A stretch of DNA of 11,243 nt from Phycisphaerales bacterium. GTDB taxonomy: Bacteria; Planctomycetota; Phycisphaerae; Phycisphaerales; SM1A02. Shown piece after piece: positions 1-7,432 of this stretch. The stretch is taken from NCBI GenBank assembly GCA_022447165.1, contig JAKVBR010000044.1, positions 1 to 11,243 on the forward strand, in the 5' to 3' direction. Within the stretch, counting starts at the first letter, position 1; each line of letters begins with the position of its first letter. Below the pieces are notes generated by a model. The model was given only the letters and a program-made list of their open reading frames with translations, ran no database searches and was not told where the DNA came from. Both the position numbers and the translations under genes were made by a program.

Positions 1-814
1 TTCATCTGATGAAATCTTAGAAGATATCGCATGGCTATCTTCAGATGAAATGAATGGAAGGCACTTTCTTTCTCTTGAGGCAAAGAAAGCAGCAAAGTTT
101 ATTGCAGACGAATGGAAAGCATCAGGATTTGTCCCAATTCCGAACTACGACTCAATGTATATTCCAATTGGCATTCCAAACGCCGCACCAAATGTTGCAG
201 CAATGTGGAAAGGTGAGCAAAAATCGTATGTTGTCATCATGGCGCACTATGACCATTTGAAACCAAAGCGCGAGGGCGATGACCGCATCTTTAATGGCGC
301 AGATGACAATGCTTCTGGGACTGCTGCATTGATTGCAATCGCAAAGGCCATTCATACGATCAAGCCCAAACTCACGTCTTCGATTGTTTTACTTGCAACA
401 TCTGCTGAAGAAGCCGGACTGGTTGGCGCAACTCATTTCGCAGAGGAAGAGTGCTTGCCAATGCACCAGATCAAAGCAGTCATTAACTTAGATATGATTA
501 GCCGCGGCGACCCAAACACAATCTTCCTTGAGGGCTCTCCAGACGCACCTTCAATTTCAGTCGCACTACATAACGCAAACCAAAATGTTGGGCTCACAAT
601 CGTCAGAGACAAACATCCTGACTGGATGTACAGGGGAGACCAGCGCCCCTTCTGGCAAGCAGGCATTCCATCTGTTTTCTTAAGTGTTGAAGATCACGAG
701 GATTACCATATGGTAAGCGACGAGGTTGATCGAGTCATTCCAGAACTCGCTGCAAAAACTGCTGAAATAACGCTTCATGCTGCTATTGAACTTGCTGGTC
801 CTCGTGTACCCTAA
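1..814 (+). CDS. M28-family zinc metallopeptidase, 5' end outside the window
   Basis: This is a probable extracytoplasmic aminopeptidase-type metallohydrolase with two metal ions. The frame is open to the left edge (first whole codon at position 2, reading SSDEILEDIAWLSSDEMNGR). The ATG at 50 is therefore internal: the upstream residues match the usual M28 N-terminal 'LSSDEMNGR' segment, and the true start with its signal peptide is missing. Numbering from the Met at 50, the expected metal and catalytic residues are all present: H66 in AHYDHL, D85 in GADDNASG, the E120-E121 pair in TSAEEAG, D148 in INLDMISRGD, and H220 in EDYH. The peptidase core looks complete and runs to the C-terminus with no extra domain. 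The stop is 7 bp before the cytochrome start, which suggests one transcript. Family assignment is strong. The substrate is unknown; aminopeptidase is the default reading, but M28 proteins also include carboxypeptidases and cyclases. Confidence 0.9.
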   Translation, partial: SSDEILEDIAWLSSDEMNGRHFLSLEAKKAAKFIADEWKASGFVPIPNYDSMYIPIGIPNAAPNVAAMWKGEQKSYVVIMAHYDHLKPKREGDDRIFNGADDNASGTAALIAIAKAIHTIKPKLTSSIVLLATSAEEAGLVGATHFAEEECLPMHQIKAVINLDMISRGDPNTIFLEGSPDAPSISVALHNANQNVGLTIVRDKHPDWMYRGDQRPFWQAGIPSVFLSVEDHEDYHMVSDEVDRVIPELAAKTAEITLHAAIELAGPRVP

Positions 815-821
815 TGGGTCT

Positions 822-1772
822 ATGAGAGCGCTTTTTATAATCATTGCAATCATGGCATTCACTGGTTGCAACGGCAACCAAGAACAAGAATCGCCGGCGC
901 AAACTGGTGCACAAGAAGTTGTCCATGCTGGACGAGAAACGTACATGATGTACTGTGCACAGTGCCATGGCATTACAGGGGACGGTACAGCAACCATTGA
1001 GATTGATCGACCTGCTCGCAGTTTTATTGATGGCGGATTTTCTTTTGGCAATACCGTCCATGCCATTTCTAAAACAACTGCATCCGGAATTCCTGGAACT
1101 CCAATGCCACCTTTTGCAGAAGTGCTAACTCCAGAAGAAATCAAGGAAGTCGCAGAGTATGTCCGTACACTTGCTGACGTTTTGCCAGAAGCAACACTCG
1201 ATGAAACTGAGTTAGTTGTAGACAACAGGCCAGTCGTTGCAAGAGGGCTTCTGCCTTCACTTGGCGAAGGTCTAGAGACCCATCCTCGCGGCGTCATGAT
1301 TGGTAATCCTGACAGATTCTCTTATGAGTATGACGGTGAGCCCGTTCGGCTCCTTGCAATTCGCCAAGGACCATTCTTGCGAAGAGCAGATTGGGGCAAT
1401 CGAGGAGGATCCGCACTTGAACTGCTAGGGCGAATCGTAACGATCATCGAAAATGGCAATCCTAATCCACTCTTTTATAGCGATGGTCATGCACTCAGAA
1501 CGCAACTCGCCTCAACAAATGTCAGTGGCAAGTACGGGACAATTTCATATGACCTCGTCGATGAAGATGGGCACGAAATCGGAAACGTAACGGAGTATTG
1601 CAAACCGACTACAGGTGTCAGGACACTTGTTGAACAACAGTTTGAAGTCGCACTGAAGGAACCAATTGAAGTGAAAGCACCAGAGGGCTCGATTCTCGTT
1701 GGTGCAAGCGAGCTCCCCCGAGGCAGACACTCATTTAAGATTGTGCACGCAAGCGTTGGAGGTGGTTCATGA
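822..1772 (+). CDS. Lipoprotein c-type cytochrome with an extra C-terminal domain
   Basis: This is a predicted membrane-anchored electron-transfer protein of 316 aa. I chose the ATG at 822 because it gives a lipoprotein signal, MRALFIIIAIMAFTGC, with lipobox cysteine C16. The longer frame from 777 would put a second hydrophobic stretch before it and bury the gene in the upstream CDS. A single heme c site, CAQCH, lies at residues 45-49 followed by GITGDG, and the likely axial Met is M95 in GTPMPPF, so the class I cytochrome c domain is about residues 35-130. Residues about 160-316 form a second domain beginning HPRGVMIGNPDRFSYEYDG and including GGSALELLGRIV. It resembles the domain that accompanies heme-binding/sorbosone-dehydrogenase-like proteins in Planctomycetota, possibly the DUF6797 type (from memory, not searched). 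The stop overlaps the ATG of the next gene, pointing to translational coupling with its probable electron donor. No clear ribosome binding site precedes 822. Confidence 0.88.
   Translation: MRALFIIIAIMAFTGCNGNQEQESPAQTGAQEVVHAGRETYMMYCAQCHGITGDGTATIEIDRPARSFIDGGFSFGNTVHAISKTTASGIPGTPMPPFAEVLTPEEIKEVAEYVRTLADVLPEATLDETELVVDNRPVVARGLLPSLGEGLETHPRGVMIGNPDRFSYEYDGEPVRLLAIRQGPFLRRADWGNRGGSALELLGRIVTIIENGNPNPLFYSDGHALRTQLASTNVSGKYGTISYDLVDEDGHEIGNVTEYCKPTTGVRTLVEQQFEVALKEPIEVKAPEGSILVGASELPRGRHSFKIVHASVGGGS
1758..1763 (+). promoter_or_regulatory. Strong Shine-Dalgarno for the propeller gene
   Basis: GGAGGT sits 5 nt before the ATG at 1769, inside the last codons of the cytochrome gene. It is the best ribosome binding site in the window. 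It fixes the overlapping ATGA-type start of the propeller gene and suggests that the two proteins are made together. Confidence 0.75.
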
Positions 1773-4222
1773 TGACTCCATTGCTTTGCACTATTGCGTT
1801 GTTATCAGCAACTGAGCGCGACTATTGGCAAGTCGATTACCTCACGCCACCAAAGGGCGCCGTTTTAGAAGTCGGCGGTATTGGGTTTATGTCTAATGGC
1901 GATCTCATTGCAAGCACCCGAAGGGGACAAGTGTGGCGAGTCAACAACCCACATGCGAAAGACCCAAATGACGCAGTGTTTACGCTGATTTGTGAAGGGC
2001 TTCACGAGGGACTTGGGCTTTCAGTTGTTGATGATGAAATCTTAGTGTTACAACGCGGAGAACTTTCAAAACTTGTTGACCTCGATGGTGACACATTAAT
2101 CGACGAAGTCCAAACGATCACACAAGATTGGGGCATGACTGACAATTATCATGAGTTTGCGTTTGGCCTCCCAACGAAGAGTGATGGAACGATGTACGCC
2201 TCGTTCAATCTCGGTTTCTGGAATCCCCACTGGTGGCACGGCAAATCACGCGCACCGATGCGGGGCTGGGTCATCGAGATTGATAAAGATGGCAATGTTA
2301 CCCCTTATGCAGGCGGGTTGCGTTCGCCCGCGGGACTTGGTCTACTTGAAGATGGAACCGTCCTTGCTACAGATAACCAAGGCGACTGGATGCCGGTCTG
2401 CCCAATCTTCGCAGTTGAAAAAGGGAAGTTTTACGGACATCCTGCTTCACTTCGCTGGTTTGATGGGCAACCGGATGTCGAACCGAGCGACACACAACCA
2501 CCACAAGTTGAACGAGAACATCCCCTACTTTGGATTCCTTACAAATGGTCACGCTCTACAGGCAACATCATTCAAAATGACACTAATGGCAAGTTTGGAC
2601 CATTCGACAAGCAATACTATGTTGCTGAGTTAACGAATGGACAAATCTTGAGGGCCACATTTGAAGAGATTGATGGCGTGCGTCAAGGTGCATGCTGGCT
2701 TTCGACACAAGGTGTTGGTTCGGCGTACCATATTGAGTTTGGGCCAGACGGAACGATGTACGCCGGGATGACAAATCGCGGATGGGGTGGACTTTCGCCT
2801 GGACATGGCATTGCACGCATCAAACCAACCGGAAAGATTCCATTTGAAATGGAAAACATTCATCTTATAGAAGATGGTTTTGAAATCACATTCACCAAAC
2901 CGCTTGATTCATTCCCAACAATCACAGCAGAAACATACGATTACAACTGGTGGTGGGAATATGGTTCACCAAGGCGTCACGTTGAAGCACTCAAAGCACG
3001 GAATATTGCACCGAGCGCTGATGGAAAAACGTTGACCGTCAAATTCGAAGGGCTTGAGAGTGGAACTTGTGTAGATCTTTTGATTGAAGGCGCAGAAACT
3101 GCAGACGGTGAAGCATTGCTCCATCCGGAAGTCTCTTACACCATCAATAAATTGCCCGGCGGCAGATTGGCTCACGTCGCTAAGGAAGTGACGCCCCCTG
3201 TTGAACGCGGTGAACGAGTCGAAGGGTGGCTCTATCTTTCATGGCTCGATGCATTTGGCATGTGGAATAACAACGGCGTCTTTTCTTGCAATGCCGACAT
3301 TAGCAGGGAAGATCCCACTAAGTTTGATACGTACACTGGGAACGGCGCATTAGTCGCACATGAAGGTAACTGCATGACGACAACGTTCGACATCGAAGAT
3401 TGCGCATTTCGAATGAACTTTATGCTTGCTGAAGGTGCGAAAGCGACCATCGACTTGCCACAAGGACTACAACTTCTGCTGTCAGACTCAGAGAGTGGAC
3501 TCACTGGTGCAATCCTAGACAAAGAAAGCAAAAAACTCCATCAACCAACACGAAATGCATATGAGGGCGCAGGCGTTTGGCACACGGTTCTTGTTGAGTG
3601 TTGCAAAGACATTATGAAAATCAAACGTGTTGAACTTGGCGGAGTCGATGTACTCACAGACATCCCGTTTACAGGTGTTGAAGGACACAGCTCAATTCAA
3701 ATCACATCAATTGCGGGCGATGTTGCGTTCGGTGATGTTCGCATCAAGCAGATTGAGCCAGAGTTTGACACAACTGGATGGAAGCCCCTCAACATAAGCC
3801 AAGATTGGCACACTGAAAACGGCGCGAAAGTGTGGATTGAAGATTCAGGAACCATCGTCATTGATGGTGGCATTGGTACTGCGACCACTTCAGTGAACTT
3901 TGAAGGGGCAACCGAGCTCCAGTTTGATGTGAAGATTCAAGGCATCGGACATTCTGCTGTTACTTTTGGCGACTTCGCGTTTGACATTTCTACACACGGT
4001 AAAGCCCTCACCGGTGGGACTGCCTCTCATCCAGTTACGACAAACCTCATTGACCAAAATGAATGGTGCACCATTAGAGTGACAACTGGAGATGGTTTCA
4101 CCATATACCTCAATGGATTCCCAATCATTCAAAACAATGACCCTATGATTCTGCACGGCAAGCAAGTTACCGTTAAACACCGTGACTGCAAGGTGAAGTT
4201 AAAACAGTTACTCGTAAAGTGA
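1769..4222 (+). CDS. Beta-propeller sorbosone/glucose-dehydrogenase-like protein with C-terminal DUF1080-like modules
   Basis: This 817-aa protein is probably exported, although the N-terminus (MMTPLLCTIALLSA) lacks a basic residue and is a weak signal. Residues about 20-352 read as a six-bladed propeller of the planctomycetal membrane-bound dehydrogenase type: VGGIGFMSNGDLIASTRRGQ at 36-54, NYHEFAFGL at 126-134, and TDNQGDWMPVCPIFAVEKGK at 201-220 followed by FYGHP. About 355-465 is an Ig/Fn3-like linker (KIPFEMENIHLIEDGFEITF, ending VSYTINKLPGG). About 480-660 looks like a LamG/DUF1080-type beta-sandwich (EGWLYLSWLDAFGMWNNNGVF ... DVAFGDVRIKQIEPE). About 665-817 looks like a second, shorter one (GWKPLNISQDWHTENGAKVW ... 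KLKQLLVK). The protein has no CxxCH motif of its own, so the adjacent cytochrome is the obvious redox partner. The fold call is confident. Dehydrogenase activity and a PQQ cofactor are inferred from family only; a non-catalytic glycan-binding role is possible. Confidence 0.87.
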   Translation: MMTPLLCTIALLSATERDYWQVDYLTPPKGAVLEVGGIGFMSNGDLIASTRRGQVWRVNNPHAKDPNDAVFTLICEGLHEGLGLSVVDDEILVLQRGELSKLVDLDGDTLIDEVQTITQDWGMTDNYHEFAFGLPTKSDGTMYASFNLGFWNPHWWHGKSRAPMRGWVIEIDKDGNVTPYAGGLRSPAGLGLLEDGTVLATDNQGDWMPVCPIFAVEKGKFYGHPASLRWFDGQPDVEPSDTQPPQVEREHPLLWIPYKWSRSTGNIIQNDTNGKFGPFDKQYYVAELTNGQILRATFEEIDGVRQGACWLSTQGVGSAYHIEFGPDGTMYAGMTNRGWGGLSPGHGIARIKPTGKIPFEMENIHLIEDGFEITFTKPLDSFPTITAETYDYNWWWEYGSPRRHVEALKARNIAPSADGKTLTVKFEGLESGTCVDLLIEGAETADGEALLHPEVSYTINKLPGGRLAHVAKEVTPPVERGERVEGWLYLSWLDAFGMWNNNGVFSCNADISREDPTKFDTYTGNGALVAHEGNCMTTTFDIEDCAFRMNFMLAEGAKATIDLPQGLQLLLSDSESGLTGAILDKESKKLHQPTRNAYEGAGVWHTVLVECCKDIMKIKRVELGGVDVLTDIPFTGVEGHSSIQITSIAGDVAFGDVRIKQIEPEFDTTGWKPLNISQDWHTENGAKVWIEDSGTIVIDGGIGTATTSVNFEGATELQFDVKIQGIGHSAVTFGDFAFDISTHGKALTGGTASHPVTTNLIDQNEWCTIRVTTGDGFTIYLNGFPIIQNNDPMILHGKQVTVKHRDCKVKLKQLLVK

Positions 4223-5593
4223 GGGTTTCTTGCCTACATCAATGATTTGTTGACCTGGGAAGACCTGTTTCATCACTAGCTCACGGTTGCCGTACCAATT
4301 GGCAAAATATCCACGGGGCCACTCATTCAATAATGCAATTGAAAACGGTTTGCCTTCAGAAGCGAACTGAAACTCTACATCAATGTATGCATTCTCTCTT
4401 GCTGCATGGAGTCCTCGTTCCCACTTGCCACCACTTCTTAGCGGTTGCTTAGGATGGTCACCGCACACTATTTTGATGTGCTGATGCAAGTTTCTAAAAG
4501 AGTAGGCGCGGTGGGCATCCATTGCTAAATCTTTGCCTCGCCCATTGCGAAACACATTGAAGTGGCTTGCCCATGAGATTGTCGTGCCATGAATGTGGGG
4601 CGCGTTAATGACAAACTCTTCAACAAGGCAATGTGAACACCAACTTAGTGAAATGGGATGGTGCATTGTCCGGCCGTCAATCTCAATGTTTCTCACTGTT
4701 GTGAATCCGCAATTGCCAAGAAAGATGCCACTATCTGCGTTTTGAATTGAGATGTTTGAAACTTCGCACTGCACCGCCGAACTCAGTTGAATGGCGTTGT
4801 TGCCCTTTTCTTTGAGATGACCTGGATATGGATAAACTTCAAACTCAAATGATAGATGTTTAATACTTGAACCAATAACATGTGGGACTTCACGGACTTC
4901 AACAGACCACTCATCTTCGATTGGAAGTGGAAGTGGAGGGTCAAGTGTCAACGTATGCTCATCGATCGCGACGACCTTGAACCACGATGCAACGCGCTTT
5001 GAAGTTGATTGTTGGATTTCCTTGCCGAATCGTGAGGGATGGACTGGCTCTCCATAAAGCCATTTTAAGAGCGTGTCTTCCCCGCTATCGTTGTACCACC
5101 ACAATTGAACCCAATGCCCAATTTCTGGCTTGCTGTTCCAATCAACTCTGATTTGAGTGTCACCATCCTTACTTGGCGATTTGACTGAACCGAGTAACTT
5201 CCCCTCACCCTGAGGTGAAACTCTGATGAACCCCCCGCTCCATGACCAGTTTGGATCTTCACCATATACTTCAGCAAGCGTCTTTGGAATAGACAGGATG
5301 CTGCCTCCGTTGTTGCCACCGATCAAGTGAGTTTGGTCTGAACGCATATGAACGACGTGCTCAATCGTCCAAACACCCTCTGGCACGTACACAGTCCCGC
5401 CTGTGGTTCCCACTGAATTAAGTGCTTCGTTAAAAGCCCTCGAATCGTCAATGCCATCGTTTGGAACAGCGCCGAATGCAGTCACATCCACCCTAAGTGT
5501 TGGTTGTGTTAGTGGTTGCTCCCTACCTGCCCTCGAGAAGTCGATGTCTTGCGTGGCATTAAAGAGTACTGTTAAAAAAATGGTCTCAAACAC
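4208..5593 (-). CDS. Exported right-handed beta-helix protein, pectate-lyase superfamily
   Basis: This 461-aa protein has the N-terminal signature of the pectate lyase 3 superfamily: RVDVTAFGAVPNDGIDDSRA (residues 34-53) followed by GGTVYVPEGVWTI (65-77). Helix-coil residues come next (AVQCEVSNISIQNADSGIFLGNCGFTTVRNIEI, about 273-305). I chose the GTG at 5593-5591 over the longer TTG at 5617 because it has a purine-rich binding site 7 nt upstream and gives a short hydrophobic leader, MFETIFLTVLFNA. That leader has no basic residue, so export is likely rather than certain. The family contains polysaccharide lyases, hydrolases and non-enzymatic spike proteins. No catalytic set can be identified by eye, so neither substrate nor activity is assigned. 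The 3' end overlaps the convergent propeller gene by 15 bp. The 5' end is divergent from the DUF1080 gene across 55 bp, which fits a carbohydrate-related cluster. Confidence 0.8.
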   Translation of the reverse strand: MFETIFLTVLFNATQDIDFSRAGREQPLTQPTLRVDVTAFGAVPNDGIDDSRAFNEALNSVGTTGGTVYVPEGVWTIEHVVHMRSDQTHLIGGNNGGSILSIPKTLAEVYGEDPNWSWSGGFIRVSPQGEGKLLGSVKSPSKDGDTQIRVDWNSKPEIGHWVQLWWYNDSGEDTLLKWLYGEPVHPSRFGKEIQQSTSKRVASWFKVVAIDEHTLTLDPPLPLPIEDEWSVEVREVPHVIGSSIKHLSFEFEVYPYPGHLKEKGNNAIQLSSAVQCEVSNISIQNADSGIFLGNCGFTTVRNIEIDGRTMHHPISLSWCSHCLVEEFVINAPHIHGTTISWASHFNVFRNGRGKDLAMDAHRAYSFRNLHQHIKIVCGDHPKQPLRSGGKWERGLHAARENAYIDVEFQFASEGKPFSIALLNEWPRGYFANWYGNRELVMKQVFPGQQIIDVGKKPSLYE

Positions 5594-5600
5594 AAAAGGG

Positions 5601-5607
5601 CTCCCTT
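5601..5607 (-). promoter_or_regulatory. Ribosome binding site deciding the GTG start of the beta-helix gene
   Basis: On the minus strand AAGGGAG is followed after 7 nt by GTG (5593-5591). The in-frame TTG at 5617 has nothing comparable upstream, and the ATG at 5612 is out of frame, so the GTG is preferred. The site is part of a small dyad (AAGGG-AG-CCCTT, 5596-5607), too short to claim regulation from. Confidence 0.5.
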
Positions 5608-5616
5608 GGCATAACA

Positions 5617-5647
5617 AGTCTAGTGATGGTAACGAGTACTATGTCAA
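5617..5647 (-). promoter_or_regulatory. Possible promoter of the beta-helix gene
   Basis: The minus strand has a perfect TTGACA (5647-5642) in the 55-bp divergent gap. The best -10 candidate is TAGACT (5622-5617), 19 bp away. That spacing is long and the -10 matches consensus at only 4 of 6 positions. The -35 also lies next to the divergent DUF1080 start at 5649. Treat as tentative. Confidence 0.25.
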
Positions 5648-5648
5648 T

Positions 5649-6686
5649 ATGACAATATCTACACTTGCAATCTCGTTATTAGTTTCAACTGCACCGCAAT
5701 GGGAACCACTCTTCAACGGCAAGAATCTAGAAGGATGGACCATCGTCAATGGAGACGTCAGCACGTGGACAGTTGACGACCAAATGATTGTTTGCTCCGG
5801 CAAACCAACAGGCGTGATGCGAACAGACAAGGTGTATGAGAACTTCGTTCTTGACTTTGATTGGCGACATCTTGAAACGAATGGGAATGCGGGGCTGTTT
5901 GTTTGGTCTGCACCTTATCCTGCAGTAGGCGTCCCATTTACAAAATCGATTGAAGTTCAAATCATGGTCGGCAAAGAACTCGATTGGTACACCACACATG
6001 GCGACATTTTTTCAATTTGGGGCGCTCAAATGACGCCAGACGATCCACACCCGATGGGCGACCATATTCAAAGGTGTCTACCGAGTGAACGATTAACGAA
6101 CCCTGCTCCAGAGTGGAATCACTACACCGTGACGTGTATTGATGGACAAATCAATTTGGCTGTAAACGGCAAATTCGTCTCAGGCGGTTATGACATCACA
6201 CCCCGCAAGGGATACATCTGCCTAGAAGCAGAAGGCGACGAGGCGCATTTTAAAAACATTCAAATCATGGAATTGCCGCCCTCAGCACCTGCAATTGAAG
6301 AAGTTCCACTTGAGGAGTTGGCAACATACCGAACATTGTTTACGGGCATCAACTTAGATGGTTGGCATTCGGATGAGACAACTGATGACCACTGGAGTGT
6401 TGGCGACAATGTGCTGACTGCCGATGGAAATGGTAATCCACTTGAAAACGCGCATGAGTTCGAATCGTACTCCCTTTGCATTGATTACAGGTGCCACGAT
6501 CAGGACGCCAAACCATTCGTCATCATGAACGGCAAAAAGCAATCGCTCACCACTGAACATGCTGGATCGTTCCATCGAATTCACCTTGAGCATACAGTGG
6601 ATGCGCCAAACAATGGCAAAATCGCTCTTGGGAGTGAAAAAGGAAGGGTTGATTTCACAAATATCTTCATTCATGAAGCAGATTAA
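5649..6686 (+). CDS. Secreted tandem DUF1080 (3-keto-disaccharide hydrolase-like) protein
   Basis: This 345-aa protein has a short signal-like N-terminus (MTISTLAISLLVSTA). I chose the ATG at 5649 because everything upstream in this frame (back to 5403) lies antisense to the beta-helix gene and does not resemble the family. Domain 1 (about 20-210) is a full DUF1080/3-keto-glycoside hydrolase fold: opening LFNGKNLEGW (21-30), NAGLFVWSAPYP (80-91), KSIEVQIMVG (99-108), WNHYTVTCIDGQINLAVNG (156-174) and closing AHFKNIQIMEL (199-209). Domain 2 (about 228-345) repeats the opening (LFTGINLDGW, 230-239) and the closing (VDFTNIFIHEA) but is much shorter and lacks the central EVQI-type strand, so it is probably degenerate or a binding module. 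Characterised relatives cleave 3-keto sugars made by oxidation, which suits the nearby dehydrogenase-like and cytochrome genes. Many DUF1080 proteins remain uncharacterised. No clear Shine-Dalgarno precedes the ATG. Confidence 0.85.
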   Translation: MTISTLAISLLVSTAPQWEPLFNGKNLEGWTIVNGDVSTWTVDDQMIVCSGKPTGVMRTDKVYENFVLDFDWRHLETNGNAGLFVWSAPYPAVGVPFTKSIEVQIMVGKELDWYTTHGDIFSIWGAQMTPDDPHPMGDHIQRCLPSERLTNPAPEWNHYTVTCIDGQINLAVNGKFVSGGYDITPRKGYICLEAEGDEAHFKNIQIMELPPSAPAIEEVPLEELATYRTLFTGINLDGWHSDETTDDHWSVGDNVLTADGNGNPLENAHEFESYSLCIDYRCHDQDAKPFVIMNGKKQSLTTEHAGSFHRIHLEHTVDAPNNGKIALGSEKGRVDFTNIFIHEAD

Positions 6687-6700
6687 GTGAAACATCGAGC

Positions 6701-6740
6701 GTTCTGCCATACTTGTCTACTTTGGTAGCCATGGCAGAAC
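6701..6740 (+). promoter_or_regulatory. Perfect 10-bp inverted repeat spanning the HD-GYP start codon
   Basis: GTTCTGCCAT (6701-6710) is the exact reverse complement of ATGGCAGAAC (6731-6740), and the second arm begins with the ATG of the HD-GYP gene. The 20-nt interval contains a further small dyad, CTAC-TTTG-GTAG (6717-6728), giving a nested hairpin. In RNA the start codon and the next seven bases would be fully paired. No T-run follows, so this is not an intrinsic terminator. It could be an RNA element limiting translation, or a DNA operator with separated half-sites. The pairing is directly visible; the function is inferred. Confidence 0.5.
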
Positions 6741-7432
6741 TTCCAATTGTCCAATTCAACCAACTTGCTGGGCGAAATGAAAGCGTAGTGAACCAAAGCG
6801 CTCTGCTCTTTGGGTTAGCCAAGATTGCAGAATCTCGTGATGACGACACGGGTCAGCATCTTGCGAGAATCAAAACATACACTCAAATAATCGCGGACTT
6901 ATACGCGGAACAATTCCCTCAGCGCTTGCACCCTTCGATGGTCAAGATCATCAGCGAGACATCGATTGTCCATGACATCGGAAAGGTAGGCATCGCTGAC
7001 GACATTCTCAGACATGCTGGGCCTTACAGTGAATCTCAATTTGAGACGATGAAAACACATACCACAATTGGGGCTGACATCCTGCTCGCCCTTGCCGACC
7101 AATTCGGACGTGATGTTTGGATTGACACTGCAATGCAAATTACGCTGAGCCACCATGAGCGCTTCGATGGCGGAGGATACCCCTTTGGACTCGCAGGCGA
7201 ATCCATCAGTTTGCCAGCTCGGCTCGTATCGATAGCTGATGTGTATGACGCGCTCTGTTCAAAACGCGTGTACAAAGCAGCCCTTACTCATGAAGAGGCG
7301 ATGGATATCATCAATGAAGAAACTGGGATGCAGTTTGATCCCGAGATCGCCCTACTCCTAAAAAAAAACCACAAGGCATTCAAAGACGTCTTGCGGTCAG
7401 AAAGTCATTTGCTCAAGCAGGGTTCAATCTGA
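6731..7432 (+). CDS. Stand-alone HD-GYP domain phosphodiesterase (predicted c-di-GMP hydrolase)
   Basis: This 233-aa cytoplasmic protein consists almost only of an HD-GYP domain, the class that hydrolyses cyclic di-GMP. Visible signatures are ESRDDDTGQHLAR (34-46), the HD pair in HDIGKVGIADDIL (81-93), H110 in MKTHTTIGADIL, HHERFDGGGYP (141-151) with an intact GYP triad, ADVYDAL (170-176), and the usual ending GMQFDPEIALLL. All expected metal-binding His and Asp residues appear present, so it should be active. About 20 residues precede the domain; there is no receiver, PAS, GAF or membrane domain, which is unusual for a family normally fused to sensors. The TTG at 6713 is a possible earlier start, but the ATG at 6731 is preferred. 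It has no good Shine-Dalgarno and lies in the inverted repeat described separately. The gene starts 44 bp after the DUF1080 stop and may be read through from it. Some HD-GYP proteins act on cGAMP instead. Confidence 0.92.
   Translation: MAELPIVQFNQLAGRNESVVNQSALLFGLAKIAESRDDDTGQHLARIKTYTQIIADLYAEQFPQRLHPSMVKIISETSIVHDIGKVGIADDILRHAGPYSESQFETMKTHTTIGADILLALADQFGRDVWIDTAMQITLSHHERFDGGGYPFGLAGESISLPARLVSIADVYDALCSKRVYKAALTHEEAMDIINEETGMQFDPEIALLLKKNHKAFKDVLRSESHLLKQGSI

Noticed and set aside
3..54. Imperfect direct repeat TCATCTGATGAAAT / TCTTCAGATGAAAT near the left edge
   Set aside because: Short, imperfect and within coding sequence, where it encodes SSDE twice; likely coincidence.
777..821. 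Longer start for the cytochrome gene
   Set aside because: Would overlap the peptidase gene and place extra residues before a good lipoprotein signal; the ATG at 822 is better.
680..1297. 205-codon minus-strand ORF
   Set aside because: Lies antisense to the peptidase and cytochrome genes, is rich in Ser/Thr/Pro as expected from a mirrored frame, and matches no family.
2151..2633. 160-codon plus-strand ORF inside the propeller gene
   Set aside because: Alternative-frame shadow without family features; the long frame carries strong propeller motifs.
5594..5617. TTG start of the beta-helix gene at 5617
   Set aside because: No ribosome binding site, whereas the GTG at 5593 has AAGGGAG at 7 nt.
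5403..5648. Upstream extension of the DUF1080 reading frame
   Set aside because: Lies antisense to the start of the beta-helix gene, lacks family similarity, and would hide the signal-like N-terminus starting at 5649.
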